A stretch of DNA of 64,000 nucleotides from Pseudevernia furfuracea (taxonomy: Eukaryota > Ascomycota > Lecanoromycetes > Lecanorales > Parmeliaceae). The translations under genes and the position numbers were made by a program. The stretch covers positions 682,001 through 746,000 of the forward strand of contig JAIUPT010000020.1 of NCBI GenBank assembly GCA_022315425.1, read 5' to 3'. The notes beneath the pieces were generated by a model, which was given only the letters and a program-made list of their open reading frames with translations, was not told where the DNA came from and ran no database searches. Shown piece after piece: positions 35,716-47,392 of the stretch; positions within the stretch are counted from its first letter, which is position 1; the number at the start of each line of letters is the position of its first letter.

Positions 35716-36516
35716 ACGTTGGAGCAAAAAGCACGAAAAGCGACGGCGAAAAGAAAAAGAAAATACGGTATAGGAGAGCAAAGAAAGATCTTATAAGGAG
35801 ATGACCGTCAGGAAACTATAGAGGGCGCGAATTCGTCGACCGGTAGGATGCGGCTCCGTCAGACGGACATGTATCGACCGACTAAGCTGGCGATATGAAA
35901 ATGTCTAAGCCCAGGCCATCCTGCACACTGTAGGCTGCAGGATGCAGCCTTGTGCCGAGTCAAAATGGAAGCTGGCAAATTGAAATTGCAGGCTGACATT
36001 GGGAGCGGATACCTGTAAGGCGCCAGCTTTGGGTCTGGGTAACCTCAGAAGCGTGCATGCAGACCGTGGAGTTGCAGAAATCAGCCTCAACTCTCGCATA
36101 CGTTTGACTCACTTGTCAGCATCGTACTTGAATGATGACTGGCTTGAAGGAGCTGAGATAGAAAGGATGTCAGAGGATTGGGATGAAGGAAGGGGAGCGA
36201 TAGTGCGATTGGATGACGCGTATTTGGCAAGACTTTTTGGCAAGACTTTTTGGCCCTGCAACGCGGGACGCACTCTCTTTATTATTCGCCGGCATTCGTG
36301 GGGTTCCACAGTTCCACTTCAGTTTCCTGCGTAGTAGCCTCCGGACTCAAGTCGTAAACATTAGGCCAATTCTAGGATAAATCCTGTCTGCTTGACCTCA
36401 ACGGGTAAAAATGAGACACGAAGCGTATAACAGCATGTGGTCTGTGTATCAACCGCCATCCCCAAACCAATATGCTACATATCGTCCCATCTGACTTTTG
36501 AATCTGTGTCCCTGTG
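35716..36516. other. Intergenic region downstream of the chromodomain-like gene
   Basis: About 800 bp. It contains a perfect 15-bp tandem duplication (ggcaagactttttgg at 36225-36239 and 36240-36254). No gene seen. Confidence 0.45.
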
Positions 36517-38041
36517 CTACAGCTCTAGCTCCGCCCTTCCAAATTGTCTGTCGACGAAAGCAGGATGGTCACGATACAGGCTGTCGTGTGACTCCCACTG
36601 AATGGTTTCGGAGTCAGCATATCTCTTCTAGGATATAATTTGAATCGTGCGATAAGTCTTAGGGTTGGATTGCTCCCGCAAAATGTCTTGCGACCCTTGA
36701 AGCAATCTCAACAGGGCAAAAATGCCCCGCAAACATCACTTACCGAGTTTGTCCCATTGTTCCAGTGCACATGATATTCTGTTCCGCTGTTTAGACGCTG
36801 TCTTGAGATGATCCACAAGGGCCGACGAGGTCGAAGTATAGGCGTTGGGCGTGGCGCTATGAGAGCAGGTGCTAAGGGTGAGCTGAGCTGTATTCCACAC
36901 AATCAGCATACCCGGGCGTCAAAACCCTCGCACAAACATACCTCTCCCGTGTCTACTGAAGATCCAGGATCTTGAATTGATGGGCTTGATACGATTGGTA
37001 GAACCTCTGGCGGAGCTTGCGCACTAGCAGTGAGTGATGTTGTTGAATTGAGCCGCGTCGAGCGTCGACCGCCCTCACTGTCAGTGGCTGCTAGTGGTGA
37101 ACTGATCAATGGTAGATATGGTTGCCTCGGGTCTCGCGCTCTGAGAGAAGATGCCGATGGAGAGTCGAGTTGTAACAACCGTCGAGCTCGCGGACTGGCA
37201 ACAGGTGTTGATGGCGTGCTTAGCTGTATCGGGGAGTTAGCACCTCGAGCTTCAGACAATCTTGGAGCAGCGTACTTTTCGCGTGCTTGCTTCCGATGGA
37301 GACCCTGGAGAAGTTGTTTGGTTTGGGGGTTTTGCAGAGGCAGAATTTACCACCCAAGTTCTCGGTGGGGTTTTGGAGGTCAGCAGCTTAGGTGTAGCTT
37401 TATCTGTGGGCGCATCGGGCATTGGAGTATCGGCGATCGAGATGCCAGGCCGAGAGGCATCAGGTATCGGTGGGTTAGCAGGTAGAGAGGTATCAGCCGC
37501 AGTGGCACTGACGATTGGTGAGTTAGGCGTCGGATTGAACGTTCCCTCCCCAATGGCTCTTATGATGGGATTATCTAATTGCTAAAACTCATGAGCTTTC
37601 AGATTCGGGGTTCTAATACATCAAACCCACCGAGCGCCGAACCACGGCATGTCTGTAATGGGATCTTGGCCTAAGAAGTTCGCTGACCATAGCATAGTAT
37701 GTGTTTGAACTCGTCAATGGCAGGGGTTCGTATTTCTCGTATTGGCGATTGACAAGAACATATTCCCACTGGTGGAGTGACCTCTCGAGAGAATCACCAT
37801 AGAAAACATGGTCCATTCGGCGGAGGAACGTGCCATAGGACTCATCTTTCTGGATAGTCACTCGAATTGGCTGCGCTTCATCTCCTCGACCGAGATCATA
37901 CTCAACCTTGAAATTCGTCTTTGGCCGCACCTTGTAGCGGCGAGTAGCTCGTCTTATCTCGTCTGCTGTAAGCGCGCTTGGTGTGAATATGTTAGGATCC
38001 GGTGTGGTTGCTTGCGAGAGACCGGCCACTGTTGGATCCAT
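36517..38041 (-). CDS. Uncharacterised protein with C-terminal chromodomain-like fold, complement(join(36517..36597,36744..36887,36942..37223,37276..37581,37631..38041))
   Basis: Five exons joined by consensus introns (GTGGGT/TAG, GTACGC with GCTAAC branch/CAG, GTATGT/CAG, GTAAGT with GCTGAC branch/CAG) give one frame of about 407 residues. Every junction is phase 0, and splicing removes in-frame stops. Residues 25-137 form a charged, folded-looking N-terminal domain (KTNFKVEYDLGRGDEAQPIR, MDHVFYGDSLERSLHQWEYV). The middle 215 residues are Pro/Ser/Thr-rich. The last 55 match a chromo-type pattern: WIISRQR..GTEYHVHWNNGTNSW|ESHDSL..HPAFVDRQFG, with the aromatic/SWE positions in place and the exon boundary just before WE. 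A histone-mark or nucleic-acid reader role is inferred only. The start is the first ATG, at 38041. Confidence 0.7.
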
Positions 38042-40783
38042 TGATACTGGTGCAATGCCGTGATTATATTCCAGGTGATAGACCCACGACTTTTTCAAAA
38101 CACAAAGGTACTAGTGCATTAAAGATAGTCGAAGGAAGACGTTGTTAAGCCTTTGACATTTGTGCCGTAGATTGGTAGCAGTCTTGATTTGAGATATGAT
38201 ATTGATAGGGTGTCATTAACAGTCTGTTGTTGTGCGATAAAACGGCAGCTGTCTATCGATCGAAAACAAGACTTTTGTGGAGGCTAATAGTCATACCCAT
38301 CATCTGGACTTATGAGCCGTCTTTAACACATTAAGGGTCGCAACGTGATACACAACCATAAAGTCTTGGCAAAACAAAACAGCATCTGGCCATGCGACAG
38401 TAAGTCTTCAAAATTCTCAGAGAGGATAGATGATCAATGCTTAGAACTAACTACCCACATCTTCTTCAACAGTGGTGTCATTCACCCACCTTCATCCCAC
38501 TAGACATAGAGTCTATCCAGCACTCGATCTGTGCCCGGACATTCACACACAAATACAATATTGACATGCACTGCTGAAAGTGTAACCGGTAAACCCAAGA
38601 ATGATTGAGCGTCCAGACTTGAACGTCCTAAGCAAGCTCTGCCCAAGTTGAAGGGTCACCAGCTTCCAGCCCTTCAAAACCCCAGGCAGTGGTACCCTTG
38701 TCCAGCCGTCAGAGAATCATACCGAAAGCAGGATTAGAACGCAACCACGAGACAAAGAACAACCTCAAGGCCAGGGCATAGAATAGCCTACACGAAGATA
38801 TCTACCGAGATCACGAAGAACTTCAAAAGGGCTTCAAGAAGGATTGGGTAAGTCAAAGATGCTGATTTGGGCCATTCGCTAACAGATGGACCAGAGGCGA
38901 GGACTTAGATACCCTACAATTGGCATATTTCGACGATAGCTATGATGAGCATTCAGGATAGAAACAAACTCTTGCTTCTACGCGATAGATCCATCTGCAA
39001 CCTTTAGCACGGAATTTTCGCGAAGTGCAGTCTGCTCAAGTAAGGACAGCATATCAACCGGCTGTTCTCGCTGATGACACGTTGATCTCACACTCGCAAG
39101 CCGGCAAGGGTACCTATCAATGAGGCGGCACTTCACGGCCCTCCAAAAGATTCTTTTCAGACCGATGACAGCGGTACGCTCTATGGGCACTTGGTGTTCC
39201 TTGCACGATGGTGCGAGGAGCGACACCCGACATGACAGATGAAAGCTGAGCTTCTTGGGTGGGGAGACTACCAGTGGCTGGTAGATGATTATGATGGGAG
39301 ATAGGAGATGGATGATGGCGGCGGTCGTGCTTTGCCGTGCACTCTACTCGGTACTCGGTCTTGATCTGCTTCAGTGCTCTGCGGACTCGGAAAAAAAGGC
39401 ATGCTACTGTCGGTGAGTACTCTGCAGCTTTCCAATGATGACAATAATAAGGCGATGATCCTCAAACATTGAGGCGTCGCGTTTGAAAAGTGTCTTCGCG
39501 AGTCCATTGTGATTTGAAGATGTGGAAGGAATGATGGGTCATGGAAGGCTCAATTCCCCCGCACTTTGATGATGTCAGTTCCCGGTACCTGATCTACAGG
39601 ACCCCGGGAGCCAATGCTATAGAAAGTTGTTACATGTTGCTCACTCGCGACGCTCAAGAAGCTAAGTTGTTTACAGCGACTACATTTCGTGCCGCGTGTT
39701 TGCTTTTCTCCGAAAGCACCTGTCAAATTCTCTACAAATGGCTTGTGGTCGACTGGTCGTGGATGGATAGAGAGAGTATCGGGTGCGGGGGTCGAATGAA
39801 TCGTTGATCATTGGATGTGATCATGTGAAACGGCTAGCCGCTCTACTCAGTCTAGCGGCGGCTGCTTCCAGGGCCTTATTCTTGGCAGAGGAGCGCCCCT
39901 GACTTCAGTCTTCACCACCATTGAATCATTGACATTCTCTCTCGCCTCTTCTACAAGAAATATGGCATTTCGGCGGGTCTGCTGCATCACGCATTCGTGC
40001 TTTGAATGTGAACTTGGTTCGCTTGCGGGCTTGGGTCCACCAGAGGCCAGTCGTAATCGGGATTGAGTACAGCTAGATTTCTATTTCTTGATCATCGAAG
40101 AGGGCAACATCTATCCAGGTATCCGTGAACGAAGAATAATAATGTCTGGTTGCAAGCACAATAAAGGAAAGGCGGGGGGCATCGGGTCTTCAAGACAAGA
40201 AATTGTCATGATGTGAAGCGATCAAATCCCCCTGACTCCCTGACTATCGCTGTGGCATAACTCGCAAGTAGAGCATTACTGTAAGTCTCTAATACCTTAG
40301 TAATACACAAGTTTAATGCTAGTGTTGATCATGATTGGCTGAACCCCGCAGATTTGCATGGTAAAGAAAGAAAAAGCCCGGTTGCAGACTGAGAGTCGCT
40401 TGCGACTTCCAGGGCTTAGCGCGTAAAGCTCCCTTCAATCTTAGCGTCTCATACCGCCCCTTCCATTTTAACCTGATACACTTTCATTTCCTCTGCATTC
40501 CTCATTCCTGACAACATTATCAAACCTCTCGTCTCCCCACCCTTCTCTCTTCAACCACGCTCATTTTTGTCTGTGACAAGTTACATTCCTTTGCTTGCCC
40601 GGACACTCTGTTTTCAACCACTTAACCACTTCCTCGCAAGCCTCGGCCTTGCCATCACATTCATTCGTCCATATTTGACCAGACAAGCCTCAGCCTTTGC
40701 TCCAGTACGAAGCTCATAACAACAAGCCAGATTCTCACCTTTACCATCCAGTAACAACATACGCAATCGCCAACCAAAGCAAC
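38042..40783. other. Gene-poor 2.7-kb region
   Basis: Short frames only (up to 88 codons). A weak spliced-looking tail at 38780-38960 (an open frame, GTAAGTC at 38849, gctaacag acceptor, then LDTLQLAYFDDSYDEHSG) is too short to support. Its last 300 bases, pyrimidine-rich with many tctc/cttc runs, are the promoter and leader of the CAP gene. Confidence 0.45.
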
Positions 40784-41698
40784 ATGCGTACCTGTGTGAT
40801 TCTCTCAGTCCTCCTCGGCGCTGGCGCCATTGCTCATCCTCACTACAAGCTGAACAACCCGCTTGCCCACCGCCACCACAAGCGTCAGGACCCGATCGTC
40901 GCCGTCGACTACCTCAAGAACGCTCAAGGCCAAGTCACGGAAGTGGTAGACATTGCAGAAGCTGTCGCTACTGTCTATGCCGGAGGTGCTACTGCGCCGA
41001 GCCCAGCTGCCGCCGCCCAACCCAAAGAAGCCGCTGCAGAAGTCCATGTCAATGCTGATTACCACGTCGCCGCACCACAACAGCAACAGCCTAAAGAGGC
41101 CGAGAAGCCCAGCACCCCAGCACCGGCACCAGCACCGAAACCTGCTCCAGCAGCCGCCCCAGCAGCCACCCCAGCAGCCGCCCCAGCAGCGCCTGTATTC
41201 AATTCTGCCCAATCATCTGGTGGATCCGGAGCTACCATTGGCGGTCAGAACGTCGTTGATGTAGCCAACAGATGGCGTTCGCTGCAGGGTCTCGGCAACT
41301 TTACCTGGGACGACGGACTTGCAGGTGTGTCAGCGAATACGAACACTGCGAACGGTGCCAACTCAATGACCCACCACAACGTTGCTCCATCATTAGGACA
41401 AGTCATCGCCCAAGGTTCCAGCAGTTTGACAGGGCCATCGAGTCATGGGGAACTAGGGCCCATGGATCTGTTGTACCTAGGTTGGATCTGTGAGCTTAGC
41501 GGCGAAATCCCCGACTTTCCTTGCTCAGATGCCACGGCTGCAACCCACATGAACACCAATGGCGAAGTCATCCACGCTCAAATTCTGATGAACAAGCAGT
41601 ATACGAAGCTTGGCTGTAACTACATGGACGCTACGGACCCCAAATCCCAGGTCTGGCCCGACATATACCAGGGCATGTTGACTTGCGATGTATCTTAA
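40784..41698 (+). CDS. Secreted CAP-superfamily (SCP/PR-1-like) protein
   Basis: Single exon, 304 residues. Signal peptide MRTCVILSVLLGAGAIAHP, followed by a basic HRHHKR-type site that could be cleaved by a Kex2-like protease. Residues 65-140 are an Ala/Pro/Lys/Gln-rich linker, including an APAPAPKPAP run and repeated AAP units. The CAP-like domain (about 150-304) has NVVDVANRWRSLQGLGNFTWDDGL, a central MTHHN with LGQVIAQG, and HAQILMNKQYTKLGCNYM; the W-x-x-x-L, H and GC elements fit the fold. Fungal members are cell-wall or extracellular proteins that bind sterols or act at host and stress interfaces; its exact role is unknown. Start chosen at the ATG in context acaATGcgt before the signal peptide. 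Confidence 0.8.
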   Translation: MRTCVILSVLLGAGAIAHPHYKLNNPLAHRHHKRQDPIVAVDYLKNAQGQVTEVVDIAEAVATVYAGGATAPSPAAAAQPKEAAAEVHVNADYHVAAPQQQQPKEAEKPSTPAPAPAPKPAPAAAPAATPAAAPAAPVFNSAQSSGGSGATIGGQNVVDVANRWRSLQGLGNFTWDDGLAGVSANTNTANGANSMTHHNVAPSLGQVIAQGSSSLTGPSSHGELGPMDLLYLGWICELSGEIPDFPCSDATAATHMNTNGEVIHAQILMNKQYTKLGCNYMDATDPKSQVWPDIYQGMLTCDVS

Positions 41699-42463
41699 AG
41701 GAAAAGCTTCATTAAATTCAACGAGGATTGTTTCAAGAGGTCTGACATCTAGCGCGCGTGCGGGAGGACTCTTCCATTGGGGGCTGGAGAAAAAGACAGA
41801 AATTAAGCATGAACACCCCCATCATTTGCTGCACTGGCATGCAATTACACACTTTTCCATTCTCCATCTTGTCGCATCAAGTGTCTGCTGAGCAGCATTC
41901 GCTTTCTTTACACCAGAAACCAATTTGTACATAATCTGTTTCAGCCCATTTTGCCGCCGAGAATCTCAGTTGGCAGTTGAGAGATACTGGAAGTTGCTAC
42001 AGCTAAGTACATGGCCCGACGAAACATTCAACCTGGCTTGTTGAGATTAGAATATCGTGGTCGCTGTGAAAAAGCACATTTCTATATCTCATTCCGCTGT
42101 ATATCATCGTGAAGTTGTGAATGGGCTTTGATTGCCAGTTGGTAATGCGCCGCAAAATTCGGAAATTATCCATATCCCCCAGACAACAATATAACCGTAG
42201 TTCATTTGGAATGGCAATTATGAGACATCTACGCCACGCGTCACGTATCCATAAAATATAGATACGTTCTGTGTCTCATGTGGCAGGCTCCTGGTTTCCT
42301 CTACATTGGGCAATGGATGCGAGGAGGGTTGGGATTTTTTCAACGCGAGAGGTACAACGAGTTTGGAAGTCTTGAAACACTTTCCATCCGTAGCAAAGTT
42401 GATGTTGTTGCTTTTCCTCGAAGAAAAGGGAATTCATAGAGCGCAAACGCCCTCCCTCCCCCT
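41699..42463. other. Convergent intergenic region between the CAP gene and TIF34
   Basis: About 765 bp containing both 3' ends; AT-rich in the middle (42000-42260). No supportable gene. Confidence 0.5.
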
Positions 42464-43709
42464 CTACCGCTTCCCCACCAACCCCATCTCCCTCTCCACC
42501 TCGTACCCGAAATCGAAATACCCCCTATCGAACGCGTGCACTCGCACATAGCCGTCTTCCCCGCCACTCGCGTACCCTCTACCCAACGGATCCACCGCGA
42601 CCGTGTTCAGCGGGCCGAAATGCCCCTTCACGCGGCCGATCTCGTCTTCGAATACCTTGTGGTAGAAGCGGGCTTCGAATTTGCCTTGCCGGGACGAGGT
42701 GGTGGTGACGTCCATGGCGGCTTGGCCGCCGCCGAGGATCACGAAGGGTTTCTTGGGGGTGATGGCGGCGGTGTTGAGGGGGGTGTCGGAGGGGTAGGTT
42801 TTCAGAGGGGTGAGGTCGCGGGCGGAGATGAGCTGGAAGTCGGGGTCAGTAGCGAAAGGGGTGAAAAGCAGGGGATCAGAAGGGGACGTACTTTGGCAGT
42901 CTTGTCTTTGGAAGCGGTGATGAAGTAGGTGCGGTCCGAGGACATTTGGAGGTCGGTGACCTGCATGCCGTCTTCGTGGGCGGGCTCGCTGAGCAGGCGT
43001 TTGCCGGACTGCCGGCCGCGATCAGATTCCTCTCTCTTTGAGCGGAACAGGATGGGGGCAAGCATACCTTGGCGTCGTACTGACTCACGGTCCCATCCTC
43101 ATGCCCCGCGATGATGTACCTGCTCAGATAACTCCACCCCGCCACCGTCGCCTTGCTCTCATTGCACGTAATGACCAGACTCCTGTCATCACTCTGCTCC
43201 GCCTCCACATCCACCTTCACATCGAGCACTGCAATCGTCCCCAGAAACCCCATTCTCATCTCCGTCACCGCGAGTAGTTTCGTCCCATCCTCATTGAATT
43301 CAACTCTCTTGACTGCGGTATTGAAATTCCATACTTTGATGCATTTTCCCGTGCGGACGTCCCAGAGGCGGACAGTGTTGTCGGCAGCGCCGGAGGCGAG
43401 GAGGGTAGTGCTGGGGTCGATGTCGATAGTCCAGAGGGCGCCTTGGTGGCCGTGGTAGGTGCCGAGGCGTTCGCCGTTGGCGGAGAACCAGGCGCAAATC
43501 ACTTGATCTTTGGCGCAGGAAAAGAGGATGTCGCCGTCTTTGGTGTATCTGTGGGCAAGAGTCTGTAAGAGAGGCTGTGTGTGGGGAGGAGGAGGCTCAC
43601 TTGATCTGAGTCAAGGACCGTTCCTGTAAGATTATTCATTAGCAAGTGTGGCCCAGTTCTAAGAACCCAATACGATACTTACATGGCCTTGCAGTAATAT
43701 TGGTCTCAT
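42464..43709 (-). CDS. TIF34: Translation initiation factor eIF3 subunit i, complement(join(42464..42832,42892..43008,43068..43548,43601..43623,43683..43709))
   Basis: WD40 beta-propeller subunit of eIF3, partner of eIF3b and eIF3g at the 40S ribosome. Product 338 residues, the usual length. It begins MRPILLQGHERSLTQIKYTKDG, assembled across a 27-nt and a 23-nt exon, which are the first two. Propeller repeats follow: GHQGALWTIDIDPSTTLLASGAADNTVRLWD, then RYIIAGHEDGTVSQYDAK, then HEDGMQVTDLQMSSDRTYFITASKDKTAK. The closing part has DPLGRGYASGGEDGYVRVHAFD. Intron ends are GTAAGT/CAG, GTGAGC/CAG, GTATGC/CAG and GTACGT/CAG, and all joins land on family sequence. It diverges from ADE3 over 304 bp. 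Confidence 0.95.
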
Positions 43710-44013
43710 GTTTGGGTTGATGTAAGAATTAGTTACTCGTGGGAACTTTTTGACCATCTATGGCCAAGAGAAACTAGATGATTCCCTCCCGATACTTAGG
43801 GTTAGGGTTCGCTTATACTCTTACTTAGGGTTTACCCCATGCCTCACCACCTGGAGAAAAAACCGGGGCCCAAGTTTTGAGGCATTGTGGGTTTTTGTTG
43901 GCCCCGATTTTGCGTCCCTTTTTGTGTCTTTAGGAGATACGCGTTGTCCTGTTGTATGTTTTGCGATGTTCTTTTATAATCGATAGACAGCTAGCTCTGC
44001 AAAGGCACGTATA
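43710..44013. promoter_or_regulatory. Divergent TIF34/ADE3 promoter with TTAGGG motifs
   Basis: The 304-bp region carries cttagggttagggttcgc at 43795-43812 and cttagggttt at 43824-43833, three TTAGGG units in all. In fungi this hexamer is both the telomere repeat and the site of Tbf1-type factors known from promoters of translation genes; use here is inferred. It is not adjacent to other telomere-like or subtelomeric sequence. Confidence 0.5.
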
Positions 44014-47000
44014 ATGCTTATTCGCTGCGCTCCGAGATCTTCGGACATAACGAGGCTAACCTTGCCCCTGAATCCTACATTCACTGCGTGCCACACTCGC
44101 CGGTTTTCAAGCTTGTCATACTCAGCGTGCCAATCCCCTCTGCTATCCGGGATTTCTGCTGCAAAGGGAAGGCCACTCATTCGGCGCCACGTACCAAATT
44201 CTCTGGGCGTTAGCAAGTCGTCAGCTGGGGTAACACAGAACCGGGGGCAAGCCTCAAGCAAGACCCGCATAATGGCCGCGGAAAAGATTGATGGCACTGC
44301 CATTGCCAAGAGCATAAGAGAGAAGATCAATGTGGAGATCAAAAAAATACAAGAAAGCAATTCTCGATACAAGCCTTCCCTGACCATTGTACAAGTGGGT
44401 GAAAGATCGGACTCGAGCACGTATGTCCGTATGAAGTTGAAGGCTGCCGAGGAGGCCAACATCATCTGCAATCTGGTGCACTACCCAGAGTCCATCACGG
44501 AACCCGAGCTGCTACAACATATTACGCAATTCAATAACGACCCTTCGATTCATGGGATACTGGTTCAGCTACCCGTACCAAAGCACATTTCGGAGCATGC
44601 CGTCACGTCCGCGGTCGCAGAAGAGAAGGATGTGGATGGATTCGGGACGAGCAATATCGGAGAGCTATCAAAGCGGGGAGGACACCCTTTGTTCACACCA
44701 TGTACACCGAAAGGGGTTATGGTGTTGTTACAAGAGAGTGGAGTAGAGCTCAAGGGAAAGAACGCAGTGGTACTCGGCCGTAGTGACATAGTTGGCAGTC
44801 CTGTCAGCGCCCTTTTGAGGAATGCGGACGCTACTGTTACGGTGTGCCATTCGAGGACGCAAAACCTAGAGCATCACATCAAGCAAGCAGATGTATTAGT
44901 GGCTGCAATAGGAAAGCCTAATTTCGTCAAAGGTGAATGGCTGAAGCCCGGGGCAGTAGTTATCGATGTTGGCACAAATTACATCGCCGACGAGTCGAAA
45001 AAATCAGGTCAGCGACTTGTTGGAGACGTGGACTTCGAGTCTGCAGCTGATGTAGCATCTAAAATCACACCTGTGCCTGGAGGTGTTGGACCCATGACAG
45101 TCGCCATGCTTCTCCAAAACGTCATTGACGCTGCTACGACCTATTTCGAAAGAGAAAAATCTCGACATATCAAGCCTCTACCTCTCAAGCTCGTCACCCC
45201 TGTCCCATCCGATATCGCCATTTCAAGAGCTCAAAGACCGAAGCCGATCACGATGGTAGCGAACGAAGTCGGCATAGCACCCCATGAGCTTGAGCCATAC
45301 GGTGCCTACAAGGCCAAGGTTGATTTGACTTTACTGCAGAGGCTAGGCCATAGGAAAAATGGCCGATATGTCCTCGTCACTGGTATCACACCAACTCCGC
45401 TGGGAGAAGGAAAGTCCACAACCACGGTGGGCTTAACTCAAGCATTAGCTGGACATCTGAACCGCATAGCATTTGCAAATGTACGGCAGCCTAGTCAAGG
45501 ACCGACCTTTGGCATCAAAGGAGGTGCCGCTGGAGGTGGCTTCAGTCAAGTCATTCCAATGGACGAGTTCAACCTGCACTTGACTGGTGATATTCACGCC
45601 ATTTCGGCAGCAAACAATCTTCTGGCTGCCGCTATCGAGACAAGGATGTTCCATGAGTCGTCGCAGAAAGACGGTCCGCTCTACAAGCGACTTGTACCAG
45701 CAAAGAAAGGGAAAAGGGAGTTTCAACCTGTCATGTTCAAGAGGCTGAAAAAGCTTGGCATTGAAAAGACGAACCCCGACGAGTTGACTCAGGACGAGAT
45801 ACACAGATTTGCCAGATTGGACATTGACCCAGAGACCATCACATGGAAACGGGTGCTAGATGTCAATGATCGCCACTTGCGATCGATAACTGTGGGAAAG
45901 GCACCGACAGAGAAGGGTACCGAGCGAGATACTGGTTTCGACATATCCGTTGCCAGCGAGTGTATGGCGATACTTGCACTCAGCAACGATCTCGGCGATA
46001 TGCGGGATAGACTGGGACGAATGGTCGTTGCCACATCAAGAAGCGGAGATCCCGTCACCTGCGACGACATTGGAGCAGGAGGTGCTCTGACCGCGCTTAT
46101 GAAAGACGCCATCAAGCCTAACCTCATGCAGACGTTGGAAGGTACCCCAGTGTTTGTCCATGCCGGCCCTTTTGCCAATATCAGTATCGGCGCAAGCTCC
46201 GTCCTTGCCGACAAGCTAGCTTTGAAGTTGGCTGGAACAGAAGCTGATGAGGACCCAAAAGAGAAGGCGGGATTCGTGGTGACGGAAGCTGGCTTTGACT
46301 TTACGATGGGTGGCGAGCGCTTTTTCAATATCAAGTGCCGCTCTTCTGGGCTTGTCCCAGATGTCGTGATCGTGGTGGCTACAGTCAGAGCACTCAAGGT
46401 ACACGGTGGAGGACCAGAGATCACTCCCGGTGGAGCATTGCACGAGGTCTACCGGACGGAGAACATCGACATATTGAGAGAGGGTTGTGTAAACCTGAGG
46501 AAGCACATCTCGAACGCAAGGCAATATGGTATACCAGTCGTCGTAGCTATCAACAAGTTTGAGACAGACACAGATGCTGAGATCGCAGTGGTCCGAGAGC
46601 AAGCGCTCGCCGCCGGTGCGGCTGACGCCATCCCAGCGAACCACTGGGCTGAAGGAGGCAAAGGTGCTGTTGACTTGGCAAAGGGTGTTATTACTGCAAG
46701 TGCTCAAAAGAAGGATTTTAAGCTTCTGTACAGTTTGGATGGCAGCGTTCAAGAACGAATTGAGAGGATTGGGAAGATTATGTATGGGGCGGAGAAAGTT
46801 GAGTTCAGTGAATTGGCGCAAAAGAAGGTGGACACCTATGAGAAGCAAGGCTTTGGGAACCTGCCGATCTGCATTGCAAAAACGCAGTACTCGCTTAGTC
46901 ACGACCCTGCATTGAAGGGAGCGCCGACTGGTTTCACGGTGCCAATTCGGGATGTCCGATTGGCAGTTGGTGCAGGATATCTGTGAGTAGCAAGCCACCG

Positions 47001-47141
47001 AAGTCCACCGCTCGCCTTGCTAATCACAGCAGATACGCTCTGGCTGCCGACATCCAAACCATTCCTGGCCTTCCTACCGCACCCGGCTACCTCAACGTCG
47101 ATGTCGACCCGGAGACAGGTGAGATCGATGGTCTGTTCTGA
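44014..47141 (+). CDS. ADE3: Trifunctional C1-tetrahydrofolate synthase, join(44014..46982,47033..47141)
   Basis: Carries methylene-THF dehydrogenase, methenyl-THF cyclohydrolase and formate-THF ligase activities, feeding one-carbon units to purine and thymidylate synthesis. Product about 1025 residues. Residues 1-86 are Arg/Ser-rich without acidic clusters (MLIRCAPRSSDITRL), a mitochondrial presequence; an internal ATG at 44272 starts the cytosolic-type protein (MAAEKIDG). The dehydrogenase/cyclohydrolase part (about 88-390) has YVRMKLKAAEE with the catalytic Tyr and Lys, and GRSDIVGSPVSALL. The ligase part has the ATP loop TPTPLGEGKSTTT and QGPTFGIKGGAAGGG. Intron 46983-47032 offers tandem CAG acceptors (CAGCAG); the second restores LYALAADIQTIPGLPTAPGYL. 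The intermediate ends ..EIDGLF as in the family. Yeast ADE3 and MIS1 roles may be combined in this one gene. Confidence 0.95.
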
Positions 47142-47392
47142 TTGTTAGCGATAGTACCGAGCATGATACCCTTTAGAAATTTCTTCAACATCTGAGCCGT
47201 ATGGCGCATGCGAAACATGAGCACTTTCAACATCGGCGCTATCATGCTGGAATAGATAATATTAAAATGTTACACTCGCACATTTTGTGGGCTCACGTAT
47301 GTGAAAAGAGGGATGGCATGATGTGCGACACACGAATTTTTAAAGATCCAAGGTATCACTTACTCTGCTTAGCTCGGCTCATAACCTGACTG

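Noticed and set aside
40805..41212. Minus-strand frame with GCWGGCWGGCW repeats
   Set aside because: Antisense of the Ala/Pro-rich linker of the CAP protein.
43795..43833. Interstitial telomere as sign of a chromosome end or fusion
   Set aside because: Only three imperfectly arranged units, inside a normal promoter between conserved genes.
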